A DNA stretch of 64,000 nucleotides, from the NCBI RefSeq assembly GCF_013744875.1, contig NZ_CP059399.1, forward strand, positions 1,488,001 to 1,552,000. Reading direction: 5' to 3'. Below the pieces are notes generated by a model, which did no database searches, was not told the DNA's origin, and saw only the letters and a program-made list of their open reading frames with translations. The position numbers and the translations under genes were made by a program. This document shows, piece after piece, positions 44,238 through 52,611 of this stretch (position 1 is the first letter of the stretch; each line of letters opens with the position of its first letter). Source of the DNA: Nocardia huaxiensis. Its GTDB lineage: Bacteria; Actinomycetota; Actinomycetes; Mycobacteriales; Mycobacteriaceae.

Positions 44238-45221
44238 TCAGCGCTCGACCAGCAGCTTGCGCAAAACTTCCGCCGCATGCGCGTGCTCGTGCCGCTGTTC
44301 GGAGTAGCGGGCCGCCAGGCGTTGATCACCGTGCCGCTGTGCGTCGGCGCACATCCGCTCGGCCAGCTGCTGTTTCTCCTGCAGGGCCCGCAGCGCCGTC
44401 CACAGGGCGCGCTCCACCTCCACGCTCTGCTCCGCCAACAGGGCTTGCGCGGTCCACGCGTGGCCGACCCGGCATCGATAGCGCTGGGGAGTGTCGGGCA
44501 GGGCGTACAGGACGCCATTGCAGTCAGGACAGCTCAGGCCGGACGGGTCTGTCATGGTCGCCACCCCGTTTCGCGTGATGCCCACGCCCGCGTCGAGGTG
44601 GGCTTCCAATCGGTTGATCTCCGAGAGCGGGGGCGGCTCCGGCAGATCGTCGCGCTTCAGAAACCGTTGCGCCAGTGTGGCGCCGATTTCGCGCACGGGC
44701 AGCACGTGATCCACCCGCACCTGGCTGATCGCGCTCTCCGGCATGCTCGGATACAGCGCTTCCTTCGGGTCCTGCGCCACGGTGATGCCGCCGCGCACGG
44801 CGATGAGGGCCAGGCCGGCGGTGCCGTCGTCGAGGGATCCGGACAGGACGACGCCCGCCACTCGCGGACCCCAGGCCACCGCCGCCGAACGGAACAGCGC
44901 GTCCACGCCCGGCCGGTAACCGTTCTCGGTCGGGCCGTGCGACAACACGATTCGCGAATCAGCCACCAGCAGGTGATGGTCCGGCACGGCGGTGTAGACG
45001 CGGCCCGCCTCCAACGGCATCCCGTCGACCGCCGCCACCGCGGGCAGCGGACCCACCCGCGACAGAATCGCGGGCAGCGCGCTCACCCCGTGCGGCGGCA
45101 TGTGCAGAACGACCAGGACGGCGGACTGGGTATCGGCGGCCAAACCGGACACGAACTCCCGCAACGCCTCCACGCCGCCGGCCGAGGCGCCCACCACGAT
45201 CAAATTCGTCGGCTCGGGCAC
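44238..45221 (-). CDS. CheB-type methylesterase with C-terminal zinc-ribbon-like tail
   Basis: 327 residues. The methylesterase domain has the triad Ser13 (VVGASAGG), His40 (VVLHMPPHG) and Asp132 (SGSLDDGTAG). It lacks the receiver domain of chemotaxis CheB. The C-terminus (245-327) has CPDC and YRCRVGHAW, which could bind zinc, then a helical Gln/Glu-rich end. GTG start with AAGGAGG. No chemoreceptor, CheA or flagellar gene is nearby; its partner is the CheR-PAS protein. Confidence 0.9.
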   Translation of the reverse strand: MPEPTNLIVVGASAGGVEALREFVSGLAADTQSAVLVVLHMPPHGVSALPAILSRVGPLPAVAAVDGMPLEAGRVYTAVPDHHLLVADSRIVLSHGPTENGYRPGVDALFRSAAVAWGPRVAGVVLSGSLDDGTAGLALIAVRGGITVAQDPKEALYPSMPESAISQVRVDHVLPVREIGATLAQRFLKRDDLPEPPPLSEINRLEAHLDAGVGITRNGVATMTDPSGLSCPDCNGVLYALPDTPQRYRCRVGHAWTAQALLAEQSVEVERALWTALRALQEKQQLAERMCADAQRHGDQRLAARYSEQRHEHAHAAEVLRKLLVER

Positions 45222-45355
45222 GGGGGCCTCCTTCCGTCAGGCAGGCCCACACCTCGCCTACGGTAGATCGGGTTTCCGCCACCCGCCACCCGCAAACCCG
45301 ATCGGGAGATCGGTTGTCAGCCCGGCTAGCCGAGCTTCTACCCGCGATGTCCCCC

Positions 45356-45442
45356 CGTCATCCCGGCATGCTTTTGGCCGGGATCCACAGAGCAACGCAC
45401 GCTATCCGTGTCGATCCCGGCCAAAAGCGCGCCGGGATGACG
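45356..45442. repeat. Large interrupted palindrome (CGTCATCCCGGC ... GCCGGGATGACG)
   Basis: Outer arms of 12 bases and inner arms CTTTTGGCCGGGATC/GATCCCGGCCAAAAG of 15 bases, separated by a 3-base mismatch (ATG versus CGC) and enclosing a 27-base loop. It lies after the stop of the Gly/Ala-rich secreted protein gene. It could be a terminator or a small mobile palindromic element; the cruciform potential is high. Confidence 0.8.
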
Positions 45443-45474
45443 AGGGTTGCGTTGACGACATCGCCACATGAACC

Positions 45475-46242
45475 TCAGTCACCGAGCGAGAGCGGGATCG
45501 CGGCGCTGCCCGCATCCACCGCCGAGGAGCTTCCGGCGTCGGTGCCCGCGCTGAGCGGCGTGATCGCGGAGCTGCCCGACGACAGCAGCCCGCCTACGCC
45601 CTTGCCGATCCCGGCGCCGAACGGCGCCGCCGCCGCACTGCCGGCTCCCACCGCGGCGCTGCCGGTGCCCAGCGGCACGGCCACCCCCGCGGAACCCGTT
45701 CCGGCGGCGGCCAATCCGGCGCTACCGGTGCCGAGAGCCGCACTGCCCGTGCCGAGAATGGCGAGCGGTGTACCGAGGCCGGCGGTCGCCGCGCTGCCCG
45801 ACGCACCCACGGCCGCGCTGCCCGTCCCCAACGCCAGCGCACCCGCGCCCAGCGCATCGCCGAGTCCCGCCGCCGCCGCGCTACCGGTCCCCGCCGCCGC
45901 ACTGCCGGTGCCGAGCCCGCCCGCCAACGGCCCGGCCAGCCCGCTCCCGGTCCCCAGCGCCGAACTCCCGGTCCCGAGCACCTTGCCCACCCCGGCCAGC
46001 CCGGTCCCGATGCCGAGTGAGCCCGCCACGTGGGCCGCCGGCCCGTTCGCCTGCGGCGTGCCGGGCGACCCGTCCGCCGGCTGCGGCGAATCACCCGAAG
46101 CTTCCGGCGAAATACTTTGCGCGAGTGGAATACCCGACGTTTCGGCCCCGAGAGTAGTGGCCGTCGGAAACGCGGACGGCGCGGCCACGGCGGCGGCGGA
46201 CAGCAGCAGTGCGGCGGTCGCCGCTGATCGAGCGAGGAACAT
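45475..46242 (-). CDS. Secreted Gly/Ala-rich LGTGSAA-repeat protein
   Basis: 255 residues: a cleavable signal peptide (1-about 22, LLLSAAAVAAPSA), a short Ser/Pro-rich part, then about 170 residues of low complexity built on LGTGSAA units. No charged or catalytic residues occur in the repeat region. It may be a wall or matrix protein; function unknown. Both repeat content and composition differ from the neighbours. Confidence 0.72.
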   Translation of the reverse strand: MFLARSAATAALLLSAAAVAAPSAFPTATTLGAETSGIPLAQSISPEASGDSPQPADGSPGTPQANGPAAHVAGSLGIGTGLAGVGKVLGTGSSALGTGSGLAGPLAGGLGTGSAAAGTGSAAAAGLGDALGAGALALGTGSAAVGASGSAATAGLGTPLAILGTGSAALGTGSAGLAAAGTGSAGVAVPLGTGSAAVGAGSAAAAPFGAGIGKGVGGLLSSGSSAITPLSAGTDAGSSSAVDAGSAAIPLSLGD

Positions 46243-46657
46243 GTCGAGCGCCTTCCAAAGCGGAGATTTTCTGCGTTCCCAGCGGAACGAGCCTCACGCT
46301 AAGCCCCCGAAACCCCTCCCGCAGCCCAAGAATCCCGCTTCAGCAACAGCTCAGCGCATGCATAGCCAACCGCTATACGGACAAACGACCCGCAATGCTA
46401 CGAACTCATTTCGCAAAAATTGCCTGGCAATTGGTGCAGAACCGCACCCATGTGAACACTGTTCCGACGCTCGCGCGATCTTGACGAAATCCATCCCAGC
46501 GAAAGGCAAACAGCTGGCGAACGCCCGTAACATGCTGCCGCACCCCGTTTCCCGGCCCTCGCGACCCGCCTGACCAGGCATGACTTCCGTCACCACGACG
46601 AAGGCCGCCCGCATCCGAAGATGCGGGCGGCCTCGTAATTCGGCTCAGGTTCCGGAA
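46243..46657. other. 415-bp gap: promoter of the repeat protein and sdhB terminator
   Basis: No credible gene. Base composition at about 46340-46510 is clearly lower in GC than its surroundings. The right end holds a 14-bp hairpin serving sdhB. Confidence 0.6.
46602..46633 (-). terminator. Terminator of the sdh operon
   Basis: Perfect 14-bp stem AGGCCGCCCGCATC / GATGCGGGCGGCCT with a four-base loop, 25 bases after the sdhB stop. Confidence 0.85.
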
Positions 46658-47425
46658 TTACCGCGCGAAGAGCAGGGCGCGCTTGACTTCCTGGATGGCC
46701 TTGGTGACCTCGATGCCGCGGGGGCATGCGTCGGTGCAGTTGAAGGTGGTGCGGCAGCGCCAGACGCCCTCGACGTCGTTGAGGATGTCGAGGCGCTCGC
46801 GGGTGCCTTCGTCGCGGCTGTCGAAGATGAAGCGGTGGGCGTTCACGATCGCGGCCGGGCCGAAGTAGCTGCCGTCGCTCCAGTACACGGGGCAGGAGGT
46901 GGTGCAGCAGGCACACAGGATGCACTTGGTGGTGTCATCGAAGCGGGCGCGGTCGTGCTGGGACTGGATGCGCTCGCGGGTGGGCTCGTTGCCGTTCGTG
47001 ATCAGGTACGGCTTCACCGCCTTGAAGGCGTCGAAGAACGGCTCCATGTTCACGACGAGGTCCTTCTCCACGGGCAGACCGCGGATGGGCTCGACGGTGA
47101 CGGTGATTTCCTTGCCGTTCTTCGGGAGCATGTCCTTCATCAGGAGCTTGCACGCGAGACGGTTCACGCCGTTGATGCGCATCGCGTCCGAACCGCAGAC
47201 GCCGTGGGCGCAGGAGCGGCGGAAGGTCAGGGTGCCGTCCAGGTAGGACTTGATGTACATCAGCACGTTCAGGAAGCGGTCGGTGGGGAGCACCGGGACC
47301 TTGAAGGAATCCCAGTGATTGCCCTTGCCGTCCTCCGGATTGAAGCGGGCGATCTTGACCGTGATGATGGTCGAGCCGTCCGGCACCGGGGCCGCCTTCT
47401 GCGGCGTTTCAGCGACTGCGGTCAT
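46658..47425 (-). CDS. sdhB: Succinate dehydrogenase iron-sulfur subunit
   Basis: A 255-residue electron-transfer subunit of complex II at the inner face of the membrane. Cluster ligands are visible: RRSCAHGVCGSD for the 2Fe-2S centre, CILCACCTTSCPVY for the 4Fe-4S centre and CTDACPRGI for the 3Fe-4S centre. The start overlaps the sdhA stop by one base (TGATG). Last gene of sdhC-D-A-B. Confidence 0.97.
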   Translation of the reverse strand: MTAVAETPQKAAPVPDGSTIITVKIARFNPEDGKGNHWDSFKVPVLPTDRFLNVLMYIKSYLDGTLTFRRSCAHGVCGSDAMRINGVNRLACKLLMKDMLPKNGKEITVTVEPIRGLPVEKDLVVNMEPFFDAFKAVKPYLITNGNEPTRERIQSQHDRARFDDTTKCILCACCTTSCPVYWSDGSYFGPAAIVNAHRFIFDSRDEGTRERLDILNDVEGVWRCRTTFNCTDACPRGIEVTKAIQEVKRALLFAR

Positions 47426-49194
47426 CAGTACTTACGCTCCATCGGCTCGTAGCGGGTCTGCACGACCGGCTTGTAATCGAGACGGATCTCGGAGATGAGC
47501 TCCGGCGTCTGCTTGTAGGCCATGGTGTGGCGCATGAAGTTGACGTCGTCGCGATCCGGGTAGTCCTCACGGGCGTGGCCGCCACGAGATTCCTTGCGGT
47601 TCAACGCGCCCGCGACGGTGACGTCGGCCAGCTCCAGCAGGAAGCCCAGCTCGACGGCCTCCAGCAGGTCGCTGTTGTAGCGACGGCCCTTGTCCTGCAC
47701 CACGATCCGGGTGTAGCGCTCCTTGAGCACCTGGATCTCCTCCAGCATGGACTTCAGCGACTCCTCGGTGCGGTACACACCGGCCTTGTCGTCCATGGAG
47801 TTCTGCAGATCGGTGCGGATGTCGGCGACCCGCTCGTTGCCGTGGTCCGAGAGCAGACCGGCCAGCCAGTCCTGCACCATCTGCGCCGGGTTCTCCGGCA
47901 TCTCGACGAACTCGGCGCGCTGCGCGTACTCGGCGGCCGCGATGCCCGCGCGCCGGCCGAACACGTTGATGTCCAGCAGCGAGTTGGTGCCGAGGCGGTT
48001 CGCGCCGTGCACGGACACACACGCGCACTCGCCGGCGGCGTACAGGCCGGGCACGATGTCGGTGTTGTTGCGCAGCACCTCGCCACGGATGCGGGTCGGG
48101 ATGCCGCCCATCACGTAGTGGCAGGTCGGCATGACCGGCACCGGCTCCTTCACCGGGTCCACACCCAGGTAGGTGCGGGAGAACTCGGTGATGTCGGGCA
48201 GCTTCTCCTCGAGCACGTCCTCACCGAGGTGGGTCACGTCGATGAGCACGTAGTCCTTGTTCGGACCGGCGCCGCGGCCCTCGCGGACCTCCTGGACCAT
48301 GGAGCGCGCGACGATGTCACGCGGCGCGAGGTCCTTGATGGTGGGGGCGTACCGCTCCATGAAGCGCTCGCCGGAGGCGTTGCGCAGAATGCCGCCCTCG
48401 CCTCGGACCGCCTCGGAGATCAGGATGCCCAGGCCCGCCAGACCTGTCGGGTGGAACTGGTGGAACTCCATGTCCTCCAGCGGAAGTCCCTTGCGGAACA
48501 CGATCGCCATGCCGTCACCGGTGAGGGTGTGGGCATTGGAGGTGGTCTTGTACATGCGACCCGAACCACCGGTGGCGAAGATGATCGACTTCGCGTGGAA
48601 CACGTGCAGGTCACCGGTGGCCAGCTCGTAGGCGACCACGCCGGTGGCGATCGGGCCGTTGGGGCCCTCGGTGAGAACCAGGTCCAGCACGTAGAACTCG
48701 TTGAAGAACTCCACGTCGTGCTTGACGCAGTTCTGGTACAGCGTCTGGAGAATCATGTGCCCGGTGCGGTCGGCCGCGTAGCACGCGCGACGCACGGGCG
48801 CCTTGCCGTGGTCACGGGTGTGCCCGCCGAAGCGACGCTGGTCGATCTTGCCCTCGGGCGTCCGGTTGAACGGCAGACCCATCTTCTCCAGGTCGAGCAC
48901 GGCATCGATGGCCTCCTTGGCCATGATCTCCGCCGCGTCCTGGTCGACGATGTAGTCACCACCCTTGACGGTGTCGAAGGTGTGCCACTCCCAGTTGTCC
49001 TCTTCCACGTTCGCCAGCGCGGCGCACATGCCGCCCTGCGCCGCGCCCGTGTGCGAGCGGGTCGGGTAGAGCTTGGTCAAGACGGCAGTCCGCACCCGGG
49101 GACCCGCCTCGATCGCGGCGCGCATACCCGCGCCACCGGCACCGACGATCACGACGTCGTAGCGGTGCTCCTGAATCGGTCGAGAGTCACTCAT
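47425..49194 (-). CDS. sdhA: Succinate dehydrogenase flavoprotein subunit
   Basis: 589 residues, oxidising succinate to fumarate. VVIVGAGGAGMRAAIEAG is the FAD-binding fold at 14-31, RSHTGAAQGG carries the His that binds FAD covalently, and HRLGTNSLLD-type HGANRLGTNSLLD lies in the FAD domain. The C-terminus ETRPEL-like DLKPVVQTRYEP is normal. Sixteen bases separate it from sdhD. Confidence 0.98.
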   Translation of the reverse strand: MSDSRPIQEHRYDVVIVGAGGAGMRAAIEAGPRVRTAVLTKLYPTRSHTGAAQGGMCAALANVEEDNWEWHTFDTVKGGDYIVDQDAAEIMAKEAIDAVLDLEKMGLPFNRTPEGKIDQRRFGGHTRDHGKAPVRRACYAADRTGHMILQTLYQNCVKHDVEFFNEFYVLDLVLTEGPNGPIATGVVAYELATGDLHVFHAKSIIFATGGSGRMYKTTSNAHTLTGDGMAIVFRKGLPLEDMEFHQFHPTGLAGLGILISEAVRGEGGILRNASGERFMERYAPTIKDLAPRDIVARSMVQEVREGRGAGPNKDYVLIDVTHLGEDVLEEKLPDITEFSRTYLGVDPVKEPVPVMPTCHYVMGGIPTRIRGEVLRNNTDIVPGLYAAGECACVSVHGANRLGTNSLLDINVFGRRAGIAAAEYAQRAEFVEMPENPAQMVQDWLAGLLSDHGNERVADIRTDLQNSMDDKAGVYRTEESLKSMLEEIQVLKERYTRIVVQDKGRRYNSDLLEAVELGFLLELADVTVAGALNRKESRGGHAREDYPDRDDVNFMRHTMAYKQTPELISEIRLDYKPVVQTRYEPMERKY

Positions 49195-49209
49195 CGAGGT
49201 GGCCTGTTC

Positions 49210-49641
49210 CTAACTGATGTTGGGGTCGAAGGTGAAGATCACGTAGGTGCCGGTGGCCATGACCAGAATCATGGAGATCACCAGCGCGGTCTTCAGCCAG
49301 AAGCGGGTGGAGTCCTTGCGCGCGTAGTCGTCGATGACGGTCCGCAGGCCGTTGCCGCCGTGCAGCTGCGCGAGCCAGAGCATGGTCAGATCCCAGATCT
49401 GCCAGAACGGGGAGGCCCAGCGGCCGGCCACGAACGCGAAGTTCAGGCGCTGCACGCCGCCGTCGATCATCAGCATGATGAACATGTGGCCGATGACCAG
49501 GAAGACCAGCAGGATTCCGGAGAAGCGCATGAACAGCCACGCGTACTTCTCGAAGTTGTTGCCGGAGGTGCGGCGCGGCGCGCGCGGCGCGTCGAGACTG
49601 GCCGGGCGGTCGTAGCTCTTACCGAGAACAGGTGCGGTCAT
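49210..49641 (-). CDS. sdhD: Succinate dehydrogenase membrane anchor subunit
   Basis: 143 residues with three transmembrane helices. VIGHMFIMLMIDGG holds a conserved His that likely ligates haem b. It anchors SdhAB together with SdhC and helps form the quinone site. One base separates it from the sdhC stop. Confidence 0.94.
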   Translation of the reverse strand: MTAPVLGKSYDRPASLDAPRAPRRTSGNNFEKYAWLFMRFSGILLVFLVIGHMFIMLMIDGGVQRLNFAFVAGRWASPFWQIWDLTMLWLAQLHGGNGLRTVIDDYARKDSTRFWLKTALVISMILVMATGTYVIFTFDPNIS

Positions 49642-49642
49642 G

Positions 49643-50038
49643 TCAGTGCTCCGTCAGCAGGTAGAAGAACTGGCGGCCGATGCCGGCGCCCGCGATCAGG
49701 ACCCAGAGGGTGAGCACGATCCAGAGCATCTGCTTCTGGAAACGCGGACCCTGCGACCAGAAATCGACGAGAATGACCCGGATGCCGTTGAACGCGTGGA
49801 ACAGCACGCACACGACCAGGCCCATCTCCATGAGGGCGACGAGGGGGTTCTTGTAGGTCTCGATCGCACGGTCATAGGTGTCGGGGTCGACGCGCACCAG
49901 TGCGGTATCGAGGACGTGGACGAACAGGAAGAAGAAGATCGTCACGCCGGTGATTCGGTGCAGCGCCCAGGACCACATGCCGGGGTCGCCTCGGTAGAGA
50001 GTCCGCTTCGGCTTGGCCGGAGCTTCTAGCGTGGTCAT
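49643..50038 (-). CDS. sdhC: Succinate dehydrogenase cytochrome b556 subunit
   Basis: 131 residues, three transmembrane helices. WALHRITGVTIFFFLFVHVL carries the HRxTG signature and a haem-ligand His, and VLFHAFNGIRVILVD closes the second helix. The ATG at 50038 has GGAGG about 11 bases upstream. First gene of the sdh operon, divergent from cdd. Confidence 0.95.
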   Translation of the reverse strand: MTTLEAPAKPKRTLYRGDPGMWSWALHRITGVTIFFFLFVHVLDTALVRVDPDTYDRAIETYKNPLVALMEMGLVVCVLFHAFNGIRVILVDFWSQGPRFQKQMLWIVLTLWVLIAGAGIGRQFFYLLTEH

Positions 50039-50340
50039 AGAGTGCGGTGCCTCCAACGTCGTTGATGGACCCGGTCAGATCCGGCCGCGGAGCCGTTGGA
50101 CTGTCGATAACACCTGCTCACACATGGAATCGACATCCAGTGGCAGTGCCGCAGGTCCGCTGTCGGGAACCTGAACCGATCTGATTGGGAACTCTAATCC
50201 CCGGAGTTTGGGGGAACTAATTCGGCGTGCCGCTCGTTGGCCCGAATTGTTGTGAGTTAGGTTTGCCTTTCCTGATTTTCCGGGCATGGTTCGATGGGTT
50301 CAGTGCGGGTCCCGTCACGGCCTCTGGAGGATGGTCCGAT
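50039..50340. other. 302-bp divergent promoter region of sdhC and cdd
   Basis: No reading frame of note. A short interrupted repeat around AATCCCC...GGGGGAA (about 50197-50215) and a TAGAGT hexamer on the minus strand near 50195 may serve sdhC. GGAGGAT before 50341 is the cdd ribosome site. Confidence 0.45.
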
Positions 50341-50742
50341 ATGTCGGAAATCGACTGGAAAACCTTGCGGCACAAGGCTTCCGAAGTCATGCGAAATGCC
50401 TATGCGCCATACTCGCGATTCCCCGTGGGGGCCGCTGCTCTCACCTCCGCCGGTCGCGTTGTGAGCGGTTGCAATGTGGAAAATATCTCATACGGCCTGG
50501 GCCTCTGCGCCGAGTCTGTACTGGTCGGTAACTTGATTTCGAGTGGGGGAGGCCGGTTGCTGGCCGTCTCCGTCTGCGACTCGCGCGGCGAAATCCTCAT
50601 GCCCTGCGGCCGCTGCCGGCAGGTGCTCTACGAGTTCGGCGGCGGCACACTGCTTGTCGACCACAAGGGCGCGCCCGTGAAGCTGAGCGAACTCCTCCCC
50701 GACGCCTTCGGACCCGACGACCTGGCCGCCGGACAGCAGTAA
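50341..50742 (+). CDS. cdd: Cytidine deaminase
   Basis: 133-residue zinc enzyme deaminating cytidine and deoxycytidine in salvage. The zinc site is Cys56-Ala-Glu58 (CAES, Glu the proton shuttle) with Cys89 and Cys92 in MPCGRCRQ. Homotetramer length. GGAGG precedes the ATG. It begins the cdd-deoA-add run. Confidence 0.96.
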   Translation: MSEIDWKTLRHKASEVMRNAYAPYSRFPVGAAALTSAGRVVSGCNVENISYGLGLCAESVLVGNLISSGGGRLLAVSVCDSRGEILMPCGRCRQVLYEFGGGTLLVDHKGAPVKLSELLPDAFGPDDLAAGQQ

Positions 50743-50824
50743 AGGCGCAGCTCAACAGGATTCGGCAGGCCGCGGTCGGCGATCTTCGATGCGCGCGACC
50801 CGGCGGCGTGCGAGGGTGGTCAGG

Positions 50825-52114
50825 GTGACGGTGCATTCGGCGGTGTCGGTGATCACGACCAAGCGCGACGGCGGGGAGCTGAGCGACGCCCAGATCGATT
50901 GGGTGGTCGACGCGTTCACTCGCGGCGAGGTGGCCGACGAACAGATGTCGGCCCTGGCCATGGCCATCGTGTGGCGCGGCATGACGCGCCGCGAGACCGC
51001 GCGGTGGACCGCCGCCATGCTCGCCTCCGGACAGCGGCTGGACTTCCGCGACCTGCCCCGGCCGACCGTGGACAAGCACTCCACCGGCGGCGTCGGCGAC
51101 AAGATCACGCTGCCGCTCTCGCCGCTGGTTGCGGCCTGCGGGGCGGCGGTGCCGCAGCTGTCCGGCCGCGGATTGGGCCACACCGGCGGCACGCTCGACA
51201 AGCTGGAGGCGATTCCCGGCTGGCAGGCCGACATTCCGGTGCCGCGCATGCGTGAGCTGCTCGCGGATCCGGGCATCGGCGCGGTGGTGTGCGCGGCCGG
51301 CGCGGATCTGGCTCCCGCCGACAAACGGTTGTACGCCCTGCGTGATGTCACCGGAACCGTCGAATCCATCCCCCTGATCGCCAGCTCCATCATGAGCAAG
51401 AAGATCGCCGAGGGCACCGGCGCGCTGGTGCTCGACGTGAAGGTCGGGCGCGGCGCGTTCCTGAAGCAACTCGACCAGGCCCGCGAACTCGCCACGGCCA
51501 TGGTCGAACTCGGCACCGACGCGGGCGTGCGCACCGTGGCCCTGCTCACCGCCATGGACACTCCGCTCGGCTGTACTGCCGGAAACGCCCTCGAAGTCGC
51601 CGAATCCCTGGATGTACTCGCGGGCGGCGGCCCCGCCGACGTGGTCGAGCTCACCCTCACCCTGGCCCGGGAAATGCTGACGCAGGCCGGAATCGACGAC
51701 ATCGACCCCGCCGACGCCCTCGCCGACGGCCGCGCCATGGACCACTGGCGCGCCATGGTCTCCGCTCAGGGCGGCGATCCGGACGCCGAACTCCCCAGCG
51801 CCAGGCACACCGAAACCCTGCGCGCCACCGCATCCGGCACCCTGACCCGCCTGGACGCCTACGACGTCGGCATAGCCGCCTGGCGTCTCGGCGCCGGCCG
51901 CGCCCGCCAAGGCGACCCGGTCCAACCCGGCGCGGGCATCGAAATGCACGCCAAACCAGGCGATTCCGTGCGCGCGGGCCAACCCCTGCTGACCCTGCAC
52001 ACCGACACCCCCGAAACCTTCCCCGCCGCCCTGGCCGCCCTGTCCGACGCCTTCACCATCGCCGACACCGAATTCACCCCGCCCCCACTGGTTCTGGGCC
52101 GCATCCAACCCTGA
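50825..52114 (+). CDS. deoA: Thymidine phosphorylase
   Basis: About 429 residues; cleaves thymidine to thymine and deoxyribose 1-phosphate. Motifs are DKHSTGGVGDKITLPLSPLV (phosphate-binding signature near 82-101), SGRGLGHTGGTLDKLE and SIMSKKIAEG. GTG 50825 is chosen by similarity in length and a GAGG site; GTG 50816 and 50831 are close alternatives. It follows cdd by about 80 bases. Confidence 0.94.
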   Translation: MTVHSAVSVITTKRDGGELSDAQIDWVVDAFTRGEVADEQMSALAMAIVWRGMTRRETARWTAAMLASGQRLDFRDLPRPTVDKHSTGGVGDKITLPLSPLVAACGAAVPQLSGRGLGHTGGTLDKLEAIPGWQADIPVPRMRELLADPGIGAVVCAAGADLAPADKRLYALRDVTGTVESIPLIASSIMSKKIAEGTGALVLDVKVGRGAFLKQLDQARELATAMVELGTDAGVRTVALLTAMDTPLGCTAGNALEVAESLDVLAGGGPADVVELTLTLAREMLTQAGIDDIDPADALADGRAMDHWRAMVSAQGGDPDAELPSARHTETLRATASGTLTRLDAYDVGIAAWRLGAGRARQGDPVQPGAGIEMHAKPGDSVRAGQPLLTLHTDTPETFPAALAALSDAFTIADTEFTPPPLVLGRIQP

Positions 52115-52190
52115 CTCCCACTCGACGCTTGCTCATGGTCCCCATTCAGAGGGCCTGACCTGGACGCGTGCCGCGGGTGCGCGGGCGGCC

Positions 52191-52196
52191 TAGCCT
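52191..52196 (+). promoter_or_regulatory. -10 box TAGCCT, leaderless start of the excalibur gene
   Basis: Seven bases separate it from the ATG at 52204. Confidence 0.5.
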
Positions 52197-52203
52197 GGGA
52201 TGG

Positions 52204-52476
52204 ATGAAGATTCGAACCAGCAGGAGGGTGGCGGGTTCGGGGGCGGCGGGGCTGGCGGGGGTCGCGATCGTCGCGGTGCTCGCGGCCGGGCCGCAGTCGG
52301 CGTATGCCGAGCCGGGCGACCATGTCCCGGTGCCGGTCACCACGAAATCGGAATCCCCCCGGCCGTACTACGCGAATTGCGTGGAGGTCCGGCAGCAGCT
52401 GGACCGGCCGCTGCTGCGCGGGCAGCCGGGCTATCGGGCGTCACTCGACCCGGACGGGAACGGTATCGCCTGCTGA
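52204..52476 (+). CDS. Small secreted protein with excalibur calcium-binding motif
   Basis: 90 residues: a signal peptide or anchor (about 10-35, ending AAGPQSAYA), then the C-terminal excalibur motif YYANCVEV ... GQPGYRASLDPDGNGIAC. The DPDGNG loop resembles an EF-hand calcium loop and two Cys likely pair. Found in many extracellular actinobacterial proteins; precise role unknown. Probably translated from a leaderless mRNA. Confidence 0.85.
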   Translation: MKIRTSRRVAGSGAAGLAGVAIVAVLAAGPQSAYAEPGDHVPVPVTTKSESPRPYYANCVEVRQQLDRPLLRGQPGYRASLDPDGNGIAC

Positions 52477-52599
52477 GCTGGGACGCGATCCCTGACCGGT
52501 AGGTGAAGATCACGCGCGGGGCAGCAACGCGGGGGCAACGACATGCCGAACAGGTCGTAGTCGGAGTGTTAGTCGCCTGCCTGGGAGCGGGAATGCGGC

Positions 52600-52605
52600 T
52601 ACCGT
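52600..52605 (+). promoter_or_regulatory. -10 box TACCGT, leaderless start of add
   Basis: Six bases before the ATG at 52612; no Shine-Dalgarno. Confidence 0.55.
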
Positions 52606-52611
52606 CGATAC

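Noticed and set aside
44238..45221. Chemotaxis system
   Set aside because: No chemoreceptor, CheA, CheW, CheY or flagellar gene occurs, and the CheB lacks a receiver domain.
46340..46510. Foreign low-GC insertion upstream of sdhB
   Set aside because: The stretch is short, without genes, repeats or target-site duplications. It is more likely a promoter region.
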